Positions 28,842 to 39,292 are shown, counted from the first letter of the stretch. The stretch: 64,000 nucleotides of DNA from Pseudomonas sp. (GCF_030684895.1 NZ_JAUXXP010000041.1:1-64000), one strand, 5' to 3'. The notes: generated by a model from the sequence alone, not told the origin. Numbers and translations: made by a program.

Positions 28842-31466
28842 ATGAAAAGCGCAGAAATCCGTGAAGCCTTCCTCAGCTTCTTCGAACAGAAGGGGCACAC
28901 CCGTGTCGCCTCCAGCTCTCTGATTCCGGGCAATGACCCGACCCTGCTGTTCACCAACGCGGGGATGAACCAGTTCAAGGATTGCTTCCTCGGCCTGGAA
29001 AAGCGCGCCTACACCCGCGCCGCCACCAGCCAGAAGTGCGTGCGTGCCGGCGGCAAGCACAACGACCTGGAAAACGTCGGTTACACCGCACGTCACCACA
29101 CCTTCTTCGAAATGCTCGGCAACTTCAGCTTTGGCGACTATTTCAAGCGCGACGCCATTCACTTCGCCTGGGAGTTCCTCACAGGCGACAAGTGGCTGAA
29201 CCTGCCCAAGGAAAAGCTCTGGGTCACTGTATACGCCACTGATGACGAGGCCTACGACATCTGGACCAAGGAAGTCGGCGTTCCTGTCGAGCGCATGATC
29301 CGCATCGGCGACAACAAAGGCGCGCCGTATGCGTCCGACAACTTCTGGACCATGGGCGATACCGGTCCGTGCGGTCCGTGCACCGAGATTTTCTTCGACC
29401 ACGGCGAGCACATCTGGGGTGGCCCGCCGGGCTCGCCAGAAGAAGATGGCGATCGTTACATCGAGATCTGGAACAACGTGTTTATGCAGTTCAACCGCAC
29501 TGCCGATGGTGTGCTGCACCCGCTGCCGGCGCCGAGTGTGGACACCGGCATGGGGCTGGAGCGCGTCAGTGCAGTGTTGCAGCACGTCAACTCGAACTAC
29601 GAGATCGACCTGTTCCAGAGCCTGCTCAATGCGGCGGCCAAGGCCATCGGTTGTGCCAACGAAGCTCAGGCTTCGCTGAAAGTGGTGGCCGACCACATCC
29701 GCTCCTGCGGCTTCCTGATCGCCGACGGCGTGACCCCGTCCAACGAAGGCCGTGGCTACGTGCTGCGCCGCATCATCCGTCGCGCCTGCCGTCATGGTAA
29801 CAAGCTGGGCGCCAAGGGCAGCTTCTTCTACCAGATCGTTGCCGCGCTGGTGGCCGAGATGGGCGGTGCCTTCCCAGAGCTGAAGCAGCAGCAGGCGCAT
29901 ATTGAGCGCGTGCTGAAAACCGAAGAAGAGCAGTTCGCCAAGACCCTCGAGCAGGGTCTGAAGATTCTTGAGCAGGATCTGGCTGAGCTCAAAGGCACGG
30001 TGATTCCGGGTGAGGTGATCTTCAAACTGTATGACACCTTCGGCTTCCCCATGGACCTCACCGGCGACATCGCCCGTGAGCGTGAGCTGACCCTGGATGA
30101 AGAAGGCTTCGAGCGCGAAATGCAGGCGCAGCGCGAGCGTGCCCGTTCTGCCAGCGCCTTCGGCATGGACTACAACGCGCTGGTTAAGGTCGATAGCGAC
30201 ACTGCGTTCCTCGGCTACCAGGGCACTAGCGGCAGCGGCAAGATCATTGCGCTGTTCAAGGCCGGTCAGGCCGTCGACAGTCTGGGCGAAGGCGAGGAGG
30301 GTGTAGTTGTCCTCGATCAGACGCCGTTCTACGCCGAATCCGGTGGCCAGGTTGGTGACTGCGGCTTCCTTGAAGGTGCTGGCGTGCGTTTCGACGTGCG
30401 TGATACCACCAAGGCTGGCGGCGCGTTTCTGCACCACGGCGTCGCGGTCAAAGGCGGTTTGAGCGTCGGCACCTCGGTCAAGGCCGAAGTGGATGCCAGT
30501 GTGCGTCAGGCTACTGCGCTCAATCACTCGGCGACTCACTTGCTGCACGCCGCCCTGCGCCGGGTACTGGGCGAGCACGTGACGCAGAAAGGCTCGTTGG
30601 TCGACAGTCAGCGCCTGCGCTTTGACTTCAGCCACTTTGAGGCGATCACGCCTGCGCAGCTGAAAGAGCTGGAAACCATCGTTAACCGTGAAGTGCGCGG
30701 CAACAGCGACGTGGAAACCCTGGAAACCGATATCGAAACCGCCAAGGCCAAAGGTGCCATGGCGCTGTTCGGTGAGAAGTATGGTGATCAGGTGCGGGTG
30801 TTGAGCATGGGCGGCGACTTCTCTGTCGAGCTGTGCGGCGGTACCCACGTCAAACGCACTGGCGATATTGGCCTGTTCAAGATCACCAGCGAAAGCGGCG
30901 TGGCCGCAGGCGTGCGGCGTATTGAAGCAGTCACTGGCGCTGCAGCCTTTGCTTACCTGAATGGCGCGGAAGAGCAGCTGAAAGAAGCGGCGGCGCTGGT
31001 CAAGGGCAGCCGTGACAACCTGCTGGATAAGCTCGCCGGTGTGCTGGAGCGCAACCGTCAGCTGGAAAAAGAGCTGGAGCAACTCAAGGCCAAGGCTGCC
31101 AGTGCGGCAGGTAATGACCTGGCGGGTTCGGCTGTCGACGTCAAAGGCATTAAGGTTCTGACGGCGCGACTCGATGGCCTGGACGGCAAGGCATTGCTGG
31201 CGATGGTCGATCAGTTGAAGAACAAGCTCGGCAGCGCGGTGATCCTGCTCGGCGGCGTGCAGGACGACAAGGTCGTGCTGGTGGCCGGTGTGACCCAGGA
31301 TCTGACCGCCAAGCTGAAGGCTGGCGAGCTGATGAAGCAAGCTGCCGCGGCAGTCGGCGGCAAGGGCGGCGGTCGTCCAGACATGGCGCAGGGCGGCGGT
31401 GTCGATGCTGCGGCGCTGGATGGTGCGCTGGCGTTGGCCGTGGCTTTCGCCGAGCAGGGGCTGTAA
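28842..31466 (+). CDS. alaS: Alanyl-tRNA synthetase
   Basis: AlaS charges tRNA-Ala and edits mischarged Ser and Gly. The 874-residue protein has the class II aminoacylation core ([34 protein letters not shown]), the editing site [13 protein letters not shown] with the Cys/His motif [13 protein letters not shown], and the C-terminal DHHA1 region. The ATG at 28842 is chosen because family homology starts at [14 protein letters not shown]; the upstream extension is unlikely. It is followed by lysC, as in P. aeruginosa. Confidence 0.97.
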   Translation: MKSAEIREAFLSFFEQKGHTRVASSSLIPGNDPTLLFTNAGMNQFKDCFLGLEKRAYTRAATSQKCVRAGGKHNDLENVGYTARHHTFFEMLGNFSFGDYFKRDAIHFAWEFLTGDKWLNLPKEKLWVTVYATDDEAYDIWTKEVGVPVERMIRIGDNKGAPYASDNFWTMGDTGPCGPCTEIFFDHGEHIWGGPPGSPEEDGDRYIEIWNNVFMQFNRTADGVLHPLPAPSVDTGMGLERVSAVLQHVNSNYEIDLFQSLLNAAAKAIGCANEAQASLKVVADHIRSCGFLIADGVTPSNEGRGYVLRRIIRRACRHGNKLGAKGSFFYQIVAALVAEMGGAFPELKQQQAHIERVLKTEEEQFAKTLEQGLKILEQDLAELKGTVIPGEVIFKLYDTFGFPMDLTGDIARERELTLDEEGFEREMQAQRERARSASAFGMDYNALVKVDSDTAFLGYQGTSGSGKIIALFKAGQAVDSLGEGEEGVVVLDQTPFYAESGGQVGDCGFLEGAGVRFDVRDTTKAGGAFLHHGVAVKGGLSVGTSVKAEVDASVRQATALNHSATHLLHAALRRVLGEHVTQKGSLVDSQRLRFDFSHFEAITPAQLKELETIVNREVRGNSDVETLETDIETAKAKGAMALFGEKYGDQVRVLSMGGDFSVELCGGTHVKRTGDIGLFKITSESGVAAGVRRIEAVTGAAAFAYLNGAEEQLKEAAALVKGSRDNLLDKLAGVLERNRQLEKELEQLKAKAASAAGNDLAGSAVDVKGIKVLTARLDGLDGKALLAMVDQLKNKLGSAVILLGGVQDDKVVLVAGVTQDLTAKLKAGELMKQAAAAVGGKGGGRPDMAQGGGVDAAALDGALALAVAFAEQGL

Positions 31467-31580
31467 ACGCCTGATTCCCCGGATCTACAGCCCAAGGCCC
31501 GGTATACGCCCGGCGGGCCTTGGCAGGGTATTGAGTTATCTGTTTAATGGGCGCCCTTCACGGGCTGAGGCGGCTTTGAA

Positions 31581-32819
31581 ATGGCTTTGATCGTACAGAA
31601 ATTTGGCGGCACCTCCGTCGGCACTGTTGAGCGTATTCAGCAGGTGGCCGCGAAGGTGAAGAAATTCCGCGAAAACGGCGATGACATTGTGGTTGTGGTT
31701 TCCGCCATGAGCGGTGAAACCAATCGCCTGATCGATCTGGCCAAACAGGTCAGTGATGGTCAGCCGGTACCGCGTGAGCTCGACGTGATGGTCTCGACTG
31801 GTGAGCAGGTGACGATTGCCCTGCTGGCCATGGCGCTGATCAAGATTGGCGTGCCGGCGGTGTCCTATACCGGCAACCAGGTGCGCATCCTGACTGACAG
31901 CGCGCACAACAAAGCGCGCATCCTGCAAATTGATGATCAGAAACTGCGTGCCGACCTCAAGGCCGGTCGTGTGGTGGTGGTCGCGGGTTTCCAGGGTGTC
32001 GATGAGCACGGCAATATCACCACGCTTGGGCGCGGCGGCTCTGACACCACCGGTGTGGCGCTGGCTGCTGCGCTAAAGGCTGACGAGTGCCAGATTTACA
32101 CCGACGTTGATGGTGTCTACACCACCGATCCGCGTGTAGTGCCGCAGGCTCAGCGTCTGGAAAAGATTACCTTTGAAGAGATGCTGGAAATGGCCAGCCT
32201 CGGTTCCAAGGTGCTGCAGATTCGTTCGGTGGAATTCGCCGGCAAGTACAACGTCCCGCTGCGCGTGCTGCACAGCTTCCAAGAGGGGCCGGGCACCCTC
32301 ATTACCCTTGATGAAGAGGAATCCATGGAACAGCCGATCATCTCCGGCATCGCTTTCAACCGCGACGAAGCCAAGCTGACCATCCGTGGCGTACCGGACA
32401 TCCCGGGCGTGGCGTTCAAAATTCTCGGCCCGATCAGTGCTGCGAACATCGAAGTGGACATGATCGTGCAGAATGTTGCGCACGATAACACCACCGATTT
32501 CACCTTCACCGTGCACCGCAATGACTACACCGCGGCGCAGCAGGTGCTGGAAAACACCGCCCGTGAACTGGGTGCGCGTGAAGTGATTGGCGACACCAAG
32601 ATTGCCAAGGTGTCGATCGTCGGCGTCGGTATGCGTTCCCACGCCGGTGTTGCCAGTCGCATGTTTGAAGCGCTGGCCAAGGAAAACATCAATATCCAGA
32701 TGATCTCCACCTCGGAGATCAAAGTCTCTGTGGTAATCGAGGAGAAATATCTGGAGTTGGCGGTGCGCGCCCTGCACACTGCTTTTGAACTGGATGCCCC
32801 GGCCCGTCAGGGCGACTGA
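31581..32819 (+). CDS. lysC: Aspartokinase, alpha and embedded beta subunit
   Basis: LysC phosphorylates aspartate, the committed step to lysine, threonine and methionine. The 412-residue protein has the kinase motif VQKFGGTSVG, GRGGSDTTGVALAA, and two C-terminal ACT domains (residues about 265-405) for feedback control. An in-frame ATG at 32325, preceded by AGAGGA, would make a 164-residue ACT-only beta subunit as known for alpha2beta2 aspartokinases. A terminator follows. Confidence 0.96.
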   Translation: MALIVQKFGGTSVGTVERIQQVAAKVKKFRENGDDIVVVVSAMSGETNRLIDLAKQVSDGQPVPRELDVMVSTGEQVTIALLAMALIKIGVPAVSYTGNQVRILTDSAHNKARILQIDDQKLRADLKAGRVVVVAGFQGVDEHGNITTLGRGGSDTTGVALAAALKADECQIYTDVDGVYTTDPRVVPQAQRLEKITFEEMLEMASLGSKVLQIRSVEFAGKYNVPLRVLHSFQEGPGTLITLDEEESMEQPIISGIAFNRDEAKLTIRGVPDIPGVAFKILGPISAANIEVDMIVQNVAHDNTTDFTFTVHRNDYTAAQQVLENTARELGAREVIGDTKIAKVSIVGVGMRSHAGVASRMFEALAKENINIQMISTSEIKVSVVIEEKYLELAVRALHTAFELDAPARQGD

Positions 32820-32830
32820 GGCATTATCCG

Positions 32831-32867
32831 AAAGGCGCGGTTTATCCCGCGCCTTTTGTCTTTTTGG
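32831..32867 (+). terminator. Intrinsic terminator after lysC
   Basis: AAAGGCGCGG, 6-nt loop, CCGCGCCTTTT followed by GTCTTTTTGG. Typical GC stem with T-rich tail, 12 bp past the lysC stop. Confidence 0.9.
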
Positions 32868-33007
32868 TTGGCATGAGCAGGAACTTTCTTTCTGCTCACA
32901 CTGGTCAATACTTGGGTGAAGGCTCTGCTTGAGATGTTCGGGGCTGCCACCGTTTTCTTTTTTGCAGACTGCTGTTGTCCTGAACTGAAATCCGTAAGGA
33001 GAAAGGA

Positions 33008-33193
33008 ATGCTGATTCTGACTCGCCGGGTCGGAGAGACCCTGATGGTGGGTGACGAAGTCACTGTCACCGTGTTGGGCGTTAAAGGTAATCAGGTGCGC
33101 ATTGGCGTTAACGCGCCGAAAGAGGTTGCCGTGCACCGCGAAGAAATTTACCAGCGCATCCAGAAAGAGAAAGGCGAAGAACCAAGCCACTAA
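33008..33193 (+). CDS. csrA: Carbon storage regulator CsrA/RsmA
   Basis: This 61-residue RNA-binding dimer binds GGA motifs in mRNA leaders and controls translation of secondary metabolism, motility and biofilm genes; in Pseudomonas it is called RsmA. The N-terminus [16 protein letters not shown] and the region [19 protein letters not shown] carry the RNA-binding arginines. Upstream TAAGGAGAAAGGA gives two overlapping Shine-Dalgarno sequences that themselves contain GGA, so autoregulation is possible. Confidence 0.97.
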   Translation: MLILTRRVGETLMVGDEVTVTVLGVKGNQVRIGVNAPKEVAVHREEIYQRIQKEKGEEPSH

Positions 33194-33255
33194 TTTTTAT
33201 CGAAATTTTGGCTTTGCAAACGGGGAAAACATGGTTATCATGCGCCCCGTGTTGC

Positions 33256-33346
33256 GGAGAGGTGGCCGAGTGGCCGAAGGCGCTCCCCTGCTAAGGGAGT
33301 ACATCTCAAAAGGGTGTCGGGGGTTCGAATCCCCCCTTCTCCGCCA
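33256..33346 (+). tRNA. tRNA-Ser (anticodon GCT)
   Basis: This 91-nt gene has CCA encoded, a 7-bp acceptor (GGAGAGG/CTTCTCC), the anticodon arm CTCCC-CTGCTAA-GGGAG, a long variable arm and T loop GTTCGAATC. It follows csrA as in P. aeruginosa. Confidence 0.95.
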
Positions 33347-33398
33347 TTATTTAGTGCTGTAGGCGTTGATTTAGAAGTCTACAGTGCAAGTGTTACAT

Positions 33399-33475
33399 GC
33401 ACTCATAGCTCAGCTGGATAGAGTACTCGGCTACGAACCGAGCGGTCGGAGGTTCGAATCCTCCTGAGTGCACCA
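33399..33475 (+). tRNA. tRNA-Arg (anticodon ACG)
   Basis: This 77-nt gene has CCA encoded, acceptor GCACTCA/TGAGTGC and anticodon arm CTCGG-CTACGAA-CCGAG. A34 is expected to be deaminated to inosine to read CGN codons. Confidence 0.95.
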
Positions 33476-33483
33476 AACAAGAA

Positions 33484-33512
33484 GGGCCTGCAGCGATGCA
33501 GGCCCTTTTTAT
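33484..33512 (+). terminator. Terminator after the tRNA-Ser/tRNA-Arg unit
   Basis: GGGCCTGCA-GCGA-TGCAGGCCC followed by TTTTTATT, immediately past the tRNA-Arg gene. Confidence 0.92.
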
Positions 33513-33596
33513 TGCCTGCCATTTATGGCGGTCACCCGGCGACTCGTCGCTGTGCGACGTTTAAAACGACTCCCGGTCATTATTTATTCGCCGAAC

Positions 33597-34094
33597 TCAG
33601 CGGTTGGCCTTGCTTTTGACGCAGCCGGCTTCATCGAAGCTGACGTTGCGCTTGTTGCCTTTCTTGCCCTGGTAAACGTAACGCGTCTGGCCGTTCTGTT
33701 CGCTGACCTTGTCAGGCTTGCCGAGGCTGCTCTCGACATCGCTGCGGCTCATGCCCAGGCGTACCTGCTGTTTGATGATGGCGGCGCGCCGTTCGCTACT
33801 GCTCAGGTGGTTGCCGCAGCCGTCCTGCTTCACGCCGATCACTGTCAGCTCATGCTCATCTTTCTTCTTGCTCTCGCGGCTCGCCTTGCGCGGTTTGGCC
33901 AATGGCACCGGTTTACCGCTGCCGGGTGTGGGGTTGTAGGCCTGTTGTAGGCTTTGGCTGTGTTCGTTGGGGCAACCCTGGCGGGTGAAAGTGATATGGC
34001 CTTTGGCGTCTTCGCAGCGAAATACCGTTGAGCTGAGTGTGGGCAGCGGGCAAAGCAGAATGGCGCAGAAAGCTGCGCAGCGCAGTCCATGCAT
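33597..34094 (-). CDS. Exported DUF4124-like protein with an SmpA/OmlA-like C-terminus
   Basis: The 165-residue protein has a Sec-type signal peptide (MHGLRCAAFCAILLCPLPTL), then a short DUF4124-like segment (STVFRCEDAKGHITFTRQGC), a basic low-complexity linker (about 60-85), and a C-terminal module (IIKQQVRLGMSRSDVESSLG) resembling the fold that detects G-K-P turns in SmpA/OmlA proteins. It is probably periplasmic. The ATG at 34094 has GGAGG upstream, better than the ATG eight codons earlier. It is alone on the minus strand, and its function is unknown. Confidence 0.75.
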   Translation of the reverse strand: MHGLRCAAFCAILLCPLPTLSSTVFRCEDAKGHITFTRQGCPNEHSQSLQQAYNPTPGSGKPVPLAKPRKASRESKKKDEHELTVIGVKQDGCGNHLSSSERRAAIIKQQVRLGMSRSDVESSLGKPDKVSEQNGQTRYVYQGKKGNKRNVSFDEAGCVKSKANR

Positions 34095-34416
34095 GGTGCG
34101 TCCTCCGTGACGATCCATGTGTAAGGGTAGTCGATGGCTTTGTCTGCGCCAGGCGTGCCTTTGCCAGTGCCCGGCACGTCGCAGTTACAGATGTGAAGGT
34201 GCGCTTAAGTTTGTCGTGCAAGCGCTTGTTCTAGGATTGTTTTTGTCACATGCAAAGCGCCTGGGCGGTGGTATCATTTGCCGCGTCAGCCCCGCCGGGG
34301 CTTGTGGAAAACCACCATGGACTTACCCAGTAGTTACTCTGAATCTCGATTGTGCAATCACGTGTTGACTGATTGACCCTCTGTGGCGTGCGCTGCCGCT
34401 GGGGGTGGAGCGCGCC
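34095..34416. promoter_or_regulatory. Region upstream of mgtE with hairpin and possible leader ORF
   Basis: This 322-bp divergent region holds a hairpin AGCCCC-GCC-GGGGCT (34288-34302) and a 19-codon ORF (34317-34376). I see no match to the known M-box Mg2+ riboswitch. Confidence 0.5.
34317..34376 (+). CDS. Possible 19-residue leader peptide upstream of mgtE
   Basis: The ORF starts with ATG and reads MDLPSSYSESRLCNHVLTD before a TGA. It lies 15 nt after a GC hairpin and 40 bp before the mgtE start. A weak GGA is the only ribosome site. Leader peptides control some Mg2+ transporter genes (mgtL of enterobacteria), but nothing here shows this ORF is translated. Confidence 0.25.
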   Translation: MDLPSSYSESRLCNHVLTD

Positions 34417-35859
34417 ATGACTGAAGTAGAAGCAAAAAAGCCGCAGGACAGCCTGCAAAATCGCCTGGCCCAGGTGGTCGAGCTGTTGCATCGGCACAAG
34501 CTGGTCGAAGACCTGACGCATCGTCAGGAAGGCCAGCACCACGACCGGGTGGAAAACCTGGTGCATCGGCAGAATCTTGCCGAATTGCAACGCAAGCTCG
34601 ATGAGCTGCACTCCGCCGACGTTGCTCACATTCTTGAAGCCTTGCCGCTTGATGACCGCCTGACGGTCTGGCAGCTGGTCAAGGTCGAGCGTGATGGCGA
34701 CATCCTCCTCGAAGTGTCCGACGCAGTGCGTGAAACCCTGCTCGCGGACATGGACGACCATGAAATTCTCGCCGCCGCCAGGGACATGGACGCCGACGAG
34801 CTGGCCGACCTGGCCTCCGAGCTGCCGCGCGATGTTGTGCATGAGCTGATGGAAACCCTCGATGCGCAGCAGCGTGAGCGCGTGCGCTCGGCGTTGTCCT
34901 ACGAGGAAGATCAGGTCGGCGCGCTGATGGACTTCGAGATGGTCACCATCCGCGAAGACGTCAGCCTGGAAGTGGTTTTGCGTTATCTGCGCCGCCTCAA
35001 GGAGCTGCCCGGGCACACCGACAAGCTGTTTGTGGTCGACTACGACGGCGTGCTCAAGGGTGTGCTGCCGGTCAAGCGTTTGCTGGTCAATGACCCGGAG
35101 AAGCTGGTCAGCGAGGTTATGGCCACCGACCCGGTAAGTTTCCATCCGGATGAGGACGGCTACGACGCCGCGCAGGCGTTCGAGCGTTACGACCTGATTT
35201 CTACGCCGGTGGTGGACAAGAACGGCAAGCTGATCGGCCGTTTGACCATCGATGAAATGGTCGACCTGATCCGTGAGGAGAGCGAAAGCGAGGTCCTCAA
35301 TATGGCCGGTCTGCGCGAGGAAGAAGATATCTTCGCCTCGGTGTGGAAATCCCTGCGCAACCGCTGGGCCTGGCTGGCGATCAACCTGGTCACCGCCTTT
35401 ATGGCGTCGCGGGTGATTGGGTTGTTCGAGGATTCCATCGAGAAGCTGGTGGCCCTGGCTGCACTCATGCCGATTGTCGCGGGTATCGGTGGTAACTCGG
35501 GTAACCAGACCATCACCATGATCGTACGCGCCATGGCGCTGGATCAGGTCAGCACCGGTAATACCTCGCGCTTGATTCGCAAGGAGCTGGGTGTGGGTCT
35601 GGTCAACGGCATCGTCTGGGGTGGAGTGATTGGTGTGGTGGCCTATCTGCTCTACGACAGCTGGTCGCTGGGCGTGGTGATGACAGCTGCGATGGTGCTG
35701 AACCTGCTGCTGGCAGCGCTGATGGGGGTGCTGATCCCTATGACGCTAGTGCGTATGGGGCGTGATCCGGCCTTGGGCGCCAGTGTGATGATCACGGCGG
35801 TAACCGATAGTGGTGGCTTCTTTATCTTCCTGGGTTTGGCCAGTCTGTTTCTGCTCTAG
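34417..35859 (+). CDS. mgtE: Magnesium transporter MgtE
   Basis: MgtE is a Mg2+-gated channel of the inner membrane. The 480-residue protein has an N-terminal superhelical domain (residues about 20-145, DVAHILEALPLDDRLTVWQL), two CBS domains (about 150-275, with LFVVDYDGVLKGVLPVKRLL) that sense cytosolic Mg2+, a connecting helix and five C-terminal membrane helices with the pore motif PIVAGIGGNSGNQT. The start at 34417 has GGAG six bases upstream; an in-frame GTG four codons earlier overlaps this site. Confidence 0.95.
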   Translation: MTEVEAKKPQDSLQNRLAQVVELLHRHKLVEDLTHRQEGQHHDRVENLVHRQNLAELQRKLDELHSADVAHILEALPLDDRLTVWQLVKVERDGDILLEVSDAVRETLLADMDDHEILAAARDMDADELADLASELPRDVVHELMETLDAQQRERVRSALSYEEDQVGALMDFEMVTIREDVSLEVVLRYLRRLKELPGHTDKLFVVDYDGVLKGVLPVKRLLVNDPEKLVSEVMATDPVSFHPDEDGYDAAQAFERYDLISTPVVDKNGKLIGRLTIDEMVDLIREESESEVLNMAGLREEEDIFASVWKSLRNRWAWLAINLVTAFMASRVIGLFEDSIEKLVALAALMPIVAGIGGNSGNQTITMIVRAMALDQVSTGNTSRLIRKELGVGLVNGIVWGGVIGVVAYLLYDSWSLGVVMTAAMVLNLLLAALMGVLIPMTLVRMGRDPALGASVMITAVTDSGGFFIFLGLASLFLL

Positions 35860-35960
35860 CGGCTTGTTGCGGTGATGGCGCTTTTTCTACAGAAAATGTC
35901 TCATTGGGCTGCTCTGGGTTTGCTTCAAACGCTCGTTTCACGCTAAGGTTCGCCAGCTTT

Positions 35961-35981
35961 GCCCGGGATCACCTCCCGGGC
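35961..35981. other. GC-rich hairpin between mgtE and oadG
   Basis: GCCCGGG, 7-nt loop, CCCGGGC. There is no T-run, so it is not a standard terminator. It could be an mRNA-stabilising or regulatory structure in the oadG leader. Confidence 0.4.
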
Positions 35982-36033
35982 GCTCCTATCTAATAATTAA
36001 CGCAGCTCACATGTAGCTGGTAATGGAGCCAAG

Positions 36034-36285
36034 ATGACCCCTAGTGAACTCCTCCTCGAGGGTGTCGAGCTCATGCTGTTCGGCCTGGGCACCGTATTTC
36101 TCTTTCTGATTCTATTGGTGCTGATGATCCGCGTGATGTCGTGGGTTATCGAGCACTTTGCCGCGAAAACACCCATTCCCGTATCTGTGCCATCAGCAGT
36201 CAAGCCGGCCTCCGACGAGCCGAGCGCTGATGTGCTAGCCGCTATCCAATCCGCTATTCACCAGCACCGCGCCCGCCGTGGGTGA
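36034..36285 (+). CDS. oadG: Oxaloacetate decarboxylase Na+ pump, gamma subunit
   Basis: OadG is the small membrane subunit that holds the alpha and beta subunits together. The 83-residue protein has one membrane helix near the N-terminus ([25 protein letters not shown]) followed by a short polar, Ala/Pro-containing tail. GGAG precedes the ATG. oadA and oadB follow on the same strand. Small size and context carry the call; the sequence alone is weakly conserved. Confidence 0.85.
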   Translation: MTPSELLLEGVELMLFGLGTVFLFLILLVLMIRVMSWVIEHFAAKTPIPVSVPSAVKPASDEPSADVLAAIQSAIHQHRARRG

Positions 36286-36310
36286 GTCAGGTTCGACAGG
36301 GAGCATCTGT

Positions 36311-38083
36311 ATGACTGCCGTAAAACAAGCACTCGGAATTACTGATGTGGTGTTGCGTGACGCCCACCAGTCGATCCTGGCCACCCGCGTGCGTCTGGAA
36401 GACATGCTGCCGATCGCACCCAAGCTCGATCAGGTCGGTTTCTGGTCCGTCGAGTCCTGGGGTGGCGCGACCTTCGATGCGTGCATCCGTTACCTGGGTG
36501 AAGATCCATGGCAGCGCATCCGCGAGCTGAAAAAGGCCATGCCCAACACCCGTCAGCAGATGCTGCTGCGCGGACAGAACCTGCTGGGCTACCGCCACTA
36601 CGCTGATGACGTTGTGGAAAAATTCGTCGAGCGCGCCGCCTTCAATGGTGTTGATGTGTTCCGCGTATTCGACGCGATGAACGATCCGCGCAACCTGCAG
36701 ACCGCCCTCAAAGCGGTCAAGCAGCTCGGTAAGCATGCTCAGGGCACCATCTCCTACACCACCAGTCCGGTGCATACCCTGGAGATGTGGGTCGACCTGG
36801 CCAAGCAGATCGAAGACATGGGCGCCGACTCGGTGGCCATCAAGGATATGGCCGGTATTCTGACGCCCTACACCGCATTCGAGTTGGTGACGCGCCTGAA
36901 GGCAACCCTGTCGATCCCGATTCATATGCAGTGCCACGCTACTGCTGGGCTGTCGTCTGTGGCCATTCTTAAGGCCGTGGAAGCTGGCATCGACAATGTC
37001 GATACCGCCATTTCCTCGTTGTCGATGACCTATGGCCATTCGCCGACTGAGTCTGTGGTGGCGATGTTTCAGGGCACCGAGCGCGATACCGGCCTGGACC
37101 TGTTGCTGCTTGAAGAGATCGCTGCCTACTTCCGTGAAGTACGCAAGAAATACGCGAAATTCGAGGGCAACCTCAAAGGCGTGGACTCGCGCATTTTGGT
37201 CGCTCAGGTGCCGGGTGGCATGCTGACCAATATGGAAGGTCAGCTGAAAGAGCAGGGAGCCCAGGATAAGTTTGACGAAGTGCTGGCCGAAATCCCGCGT
37301 GTGCGCGAAGACCTCGGCTTTATCCCGTTGGTAACTCCAACTTCGCAGATCGTCGGCACCCAGGCGGTGATCAACGTGCTGACCGGTGAGCGCTACAAAT
37401 CCATCACCAAGGAAACCGCCGGCATCTTGAAAGGTGAATACGGCGCAGCGCCGGCGCCTTTTAATAAAGAGCTGCAGGCGCGGGTGCTCGATGGTGCTGA
37501 AGCGGTGACCTGCCGTCCGGCTGATCTGCTTGAAGCCGAGATGGACAAGCTGACTGCCGAACTCAAGGGCATTGCAAAAGAGAAGGGCATTAAGCTGGCT
37601 GCCGACGAAATCGACGACGTGCTGACCTATGCCCTGTTCCCGCAGATCGGCCTGAAGTTTCTGGAAAACCGCGGCAATCCGGCAGCCTTCGAGCCGGTGC
37701 CAACCGGCAAGGAAACTCTGGTTCGTGAAGCCGGCAAGCCTGAGGTCTACACCGTAGAAGTGGGCGGCAAGTCCTATGTGGTGCAGGTCAATGAGGGCGG
37801 TGATGTCGAGGGGCTCAAGGCTGTCGGCGGCGCGACTCATGCGGCGGCGGTAGCAGCGCCGGTTGGCGCTGGCGAGCCGCAGAATGCCCCGCTGGCCGGC
37901 AACATCTTCAAGGTGCTGGTGCAGCCAGGCCATGCCGTGGAAGAAGGGCAACTGGTGATCATCCTCGAAGCCATGAAGATGGAAACCGAAATCCGTGCGT
38001 TCAAGGCTGGCACCATCGGTGCGGTCAACGTCAAGGTCGGTGATGCGGTGGCGGTGGGCGACAGCCTGCTGACCATCGGTTAA
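36311..38083 (+). CDS. oadA: Oxaloacetate decarboxylase, biotin-carrying alpha subunit
   Basis: OadA moves the carboxyl group of oxaloacetate to biotin. The 590-residue protein begins with the carboxyltransferase TIM barrel ([20 protein letters not shown], metal ligands in MQCHATAG and the KDMAG lysine), continues with the PYC/OADA domain, and ends with a biotinyl domain bearing [10 protein letters not shown] (biotinylated Lys). The linker is Ala-rich. The start at 36311 matches the start of homology; the frame upstream overlaps oadG. Confidence 0.95.
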   Translation: MTAVKQALGITDVVLRDAHQSILATRVRLEDMLPIAPKLDQVGFWSVESWGGATFDACIRYLGEDPWQRIRELKKAMPNTRQQMLLRGQNLLGYRHYADDVVEKFVERAAFNGVDVFRVFDAMNDPRNLQTALKAVKQLGKHAQGTISYTTSPVHTLEMWVDLAKQIEDMGADSVAIKDMAGILTPYTAFELVTRLKATLSIPIHMQCHATAGLSSVAILKAVEAGIDNVDTAISSLSMTYGHSPTESVVAMFQGTERDTGLDLLLLEEIAAYFREVRKKYAKFEGNLKGVDSRILVAQVPGGMLTNMEGQLKEQGAQDKFDEVLAEIPRVREDLGFIPLVTPTSQIVGTQAVINVLTGERYKSITKETAGILKGEYGAAPAPFNKELQARVLDGAEAVTCRPADLLEAEMDKLTAELKGIAKEKGIKLAADEIDDVLTYALFPQIGLKFLENRGNPAAFEPVPTGKETLVREAGKPEVYTVEVGGKSYVVQVNEGGDVEGLKAVGGATHAAAVAAPVGAGEPQNAPLAGNIFKVLVQPGHAVEEGQLVIILEAMKMETEIRAFKAGTIGAVNVKVGDAVAVGDSLLTIG

Positions 38084-38095
38084 GGGAGCGCGGTA

Positions 38096-39232
38096 ATGGA
38101 TAAGCTCCTCAAGCTTTGGCAGAGCACCGGCCTGTACCACGTCGAGCCGGGCCAGCTGTTTATGATGGCGGTGTGCATCCTGCTGATCTATCTGGCGATC
38201 AAGAAGGGCTTCGAGCCGCTGCTGTTGTTGCCGATTGGTTTTGGCGGCCTGCTGGCCAACATCCCGGTGGCGAATATGGCGGAAGGCTCCGGTTTTCTGC
38301 ATATGATCTACGAGGTGGGTCTGCCCACCAGTATCTTCCCGCTGCTGATCTTCCTCGGCGTCGGCGCCATGACCGACTTCGGGCCGATGCTGGCCAACCC
38401 CAAGACCTTGCTGCTTGGGGCGGCGGCACAGTTCGGGATTTTCGGCACCCTGATGGGGGCGCTGGCGATCACTGCCCTGGGTATCCCGGGGCTTGAGTTC
38501 ACCCTCAAGGAAGCCGCATCCATCGCGATTATCGGTGGCGCCGATGGCCCGACCTCGATTTTCGTGACCTCCAAGCTGGCGCCGCATCTGCTCGGACCGA
38601 TTGCCGTGGCGGCCTATGCCTATATGGCGCTGGTGCCGTTGATTCAGCCGCCGATCATGCGCGCGCTGACCACCAAGGAAGAGCGCGGCATCGTTATGCA
38701 GCAGCTGCGCCCTGTTGGGCAGGCCGAGAAGATCATCTTCCCGATTGTGCTGTGCCTGCTGATTGGCATGCTGCTGCCCGATGCGGCGCCACTGATCGGC
38801 ATGTTTGCTCTCGGTAACCTGTTGCGCGAAGCCGGTGTGGTTGAGCGTTTGGCCGATACTTCACGCAATGCGCTGATCAATATCGTCACCATCTTCCTCG
38901 GCCTGACCGTAGGCTCGAAGCTCTCGGCCGATTCCTTCCTGCAGCTGAAAACCCTGGGCATTCTCAGCCTGGGTATGGTGGCGTTCTGCGCCGGTACGGC
39001 AGCTGGGGTGTTGATGGCCAAGCTGATGAACCTGTTCAGCAAGAACAAGATCAACCCGCTGATCGGCTCGGCCGGGGTGTCTGCGGTGCCGATGGCGGCG
39101 CGGGTGTCGAACAAGGTGGGGCTGGAGGCCAATCCGCAGAACTTCCTGCTGATGCACGCCATGGGCCCGAACGTGGCCGGGGTGATTGGCTCGGCAGTGG
39201 CGGCGGGGGTGCTGCTCAGCTTTGTTGGCTGA
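38096..39232 (+). CDS. oadB: Oxaloacetate decarboxylase Na+ pump, beta subunit
   Basis: OadB decarboxylates carboxybiotin and couples this to outward Na+ transport. The 378-residue, strongly hydrophobic protein has about nine to eleven membrane helices and the conserved [15 protein letters not shown] and [18 protein letters not shown] segments, the latter with the essential aspartate. It ends the oadGAB operon, followed by a terminator. Confidence 0.95.
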   Translation: MDKLLKLWQSTGLYHVEPGQLFMMAVCILLIYLAIKKGFEPLLLLPIGFGGLLANIPVANMAEGSGFLHMIYEVGLPTSIFPLLIFLGVGAMTDFGPMLANPKTLLLGAAAQFGIFGTLMGALAITALGIPGLEFTLKEAASIAIIGGADGPTSIFVTSKLAPHLLGPIAVAAYAYMALVPLIQPPIMRALTTKEERGIVMQQLRPVGQAEKIIFPIVLCLLIGMLLPDAAPLIGMFALGNLLREAGVVERLADTSRNALINIVTIFLGLTVGSKLSADSFLQLKTLGILSLGMVAFCAGTAAGVLMAKLMNLFSKNKINPLIGSAGVSAVPMAARVSNKVGLEANPQNFLLMHAMGPNVAGVIGSAVAAGVLLSFVG

Positions 39233-39243
39233 TTGCTGCGCTC

Positions 39244-39274
39244 AATAAAAACCGCCGAAAGGCGGTTTTTATTG
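39244..39274 (+). terminator. Terminator of oadGAB
   Basis: AATAAAAACCGCC-GAAA-GGCGGTTTTTATT, 11 bp past the oadB stop. Confidence 0.9.
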
Positions 39275-39292
39275 GCAGAAAAATGGGCAGCA

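Noticed and set aside
28764..31340. 858-codon open frame on the minus strand opposite alaS
   Set aside because: High-GC antisense shadow of alaS; the protein is low in family motifs and lacks a ribosome site.
34119..34416. M-box type Mg2+ riboswitch before mgtE
   Set aside because: Only one short hairpin and no conserved M-box core are visible.
36287..38587. 766-codon minus-strand frame opposite oadA
   Set aside because: Antisense shadow of oadA/oadB with no recognisable domain.
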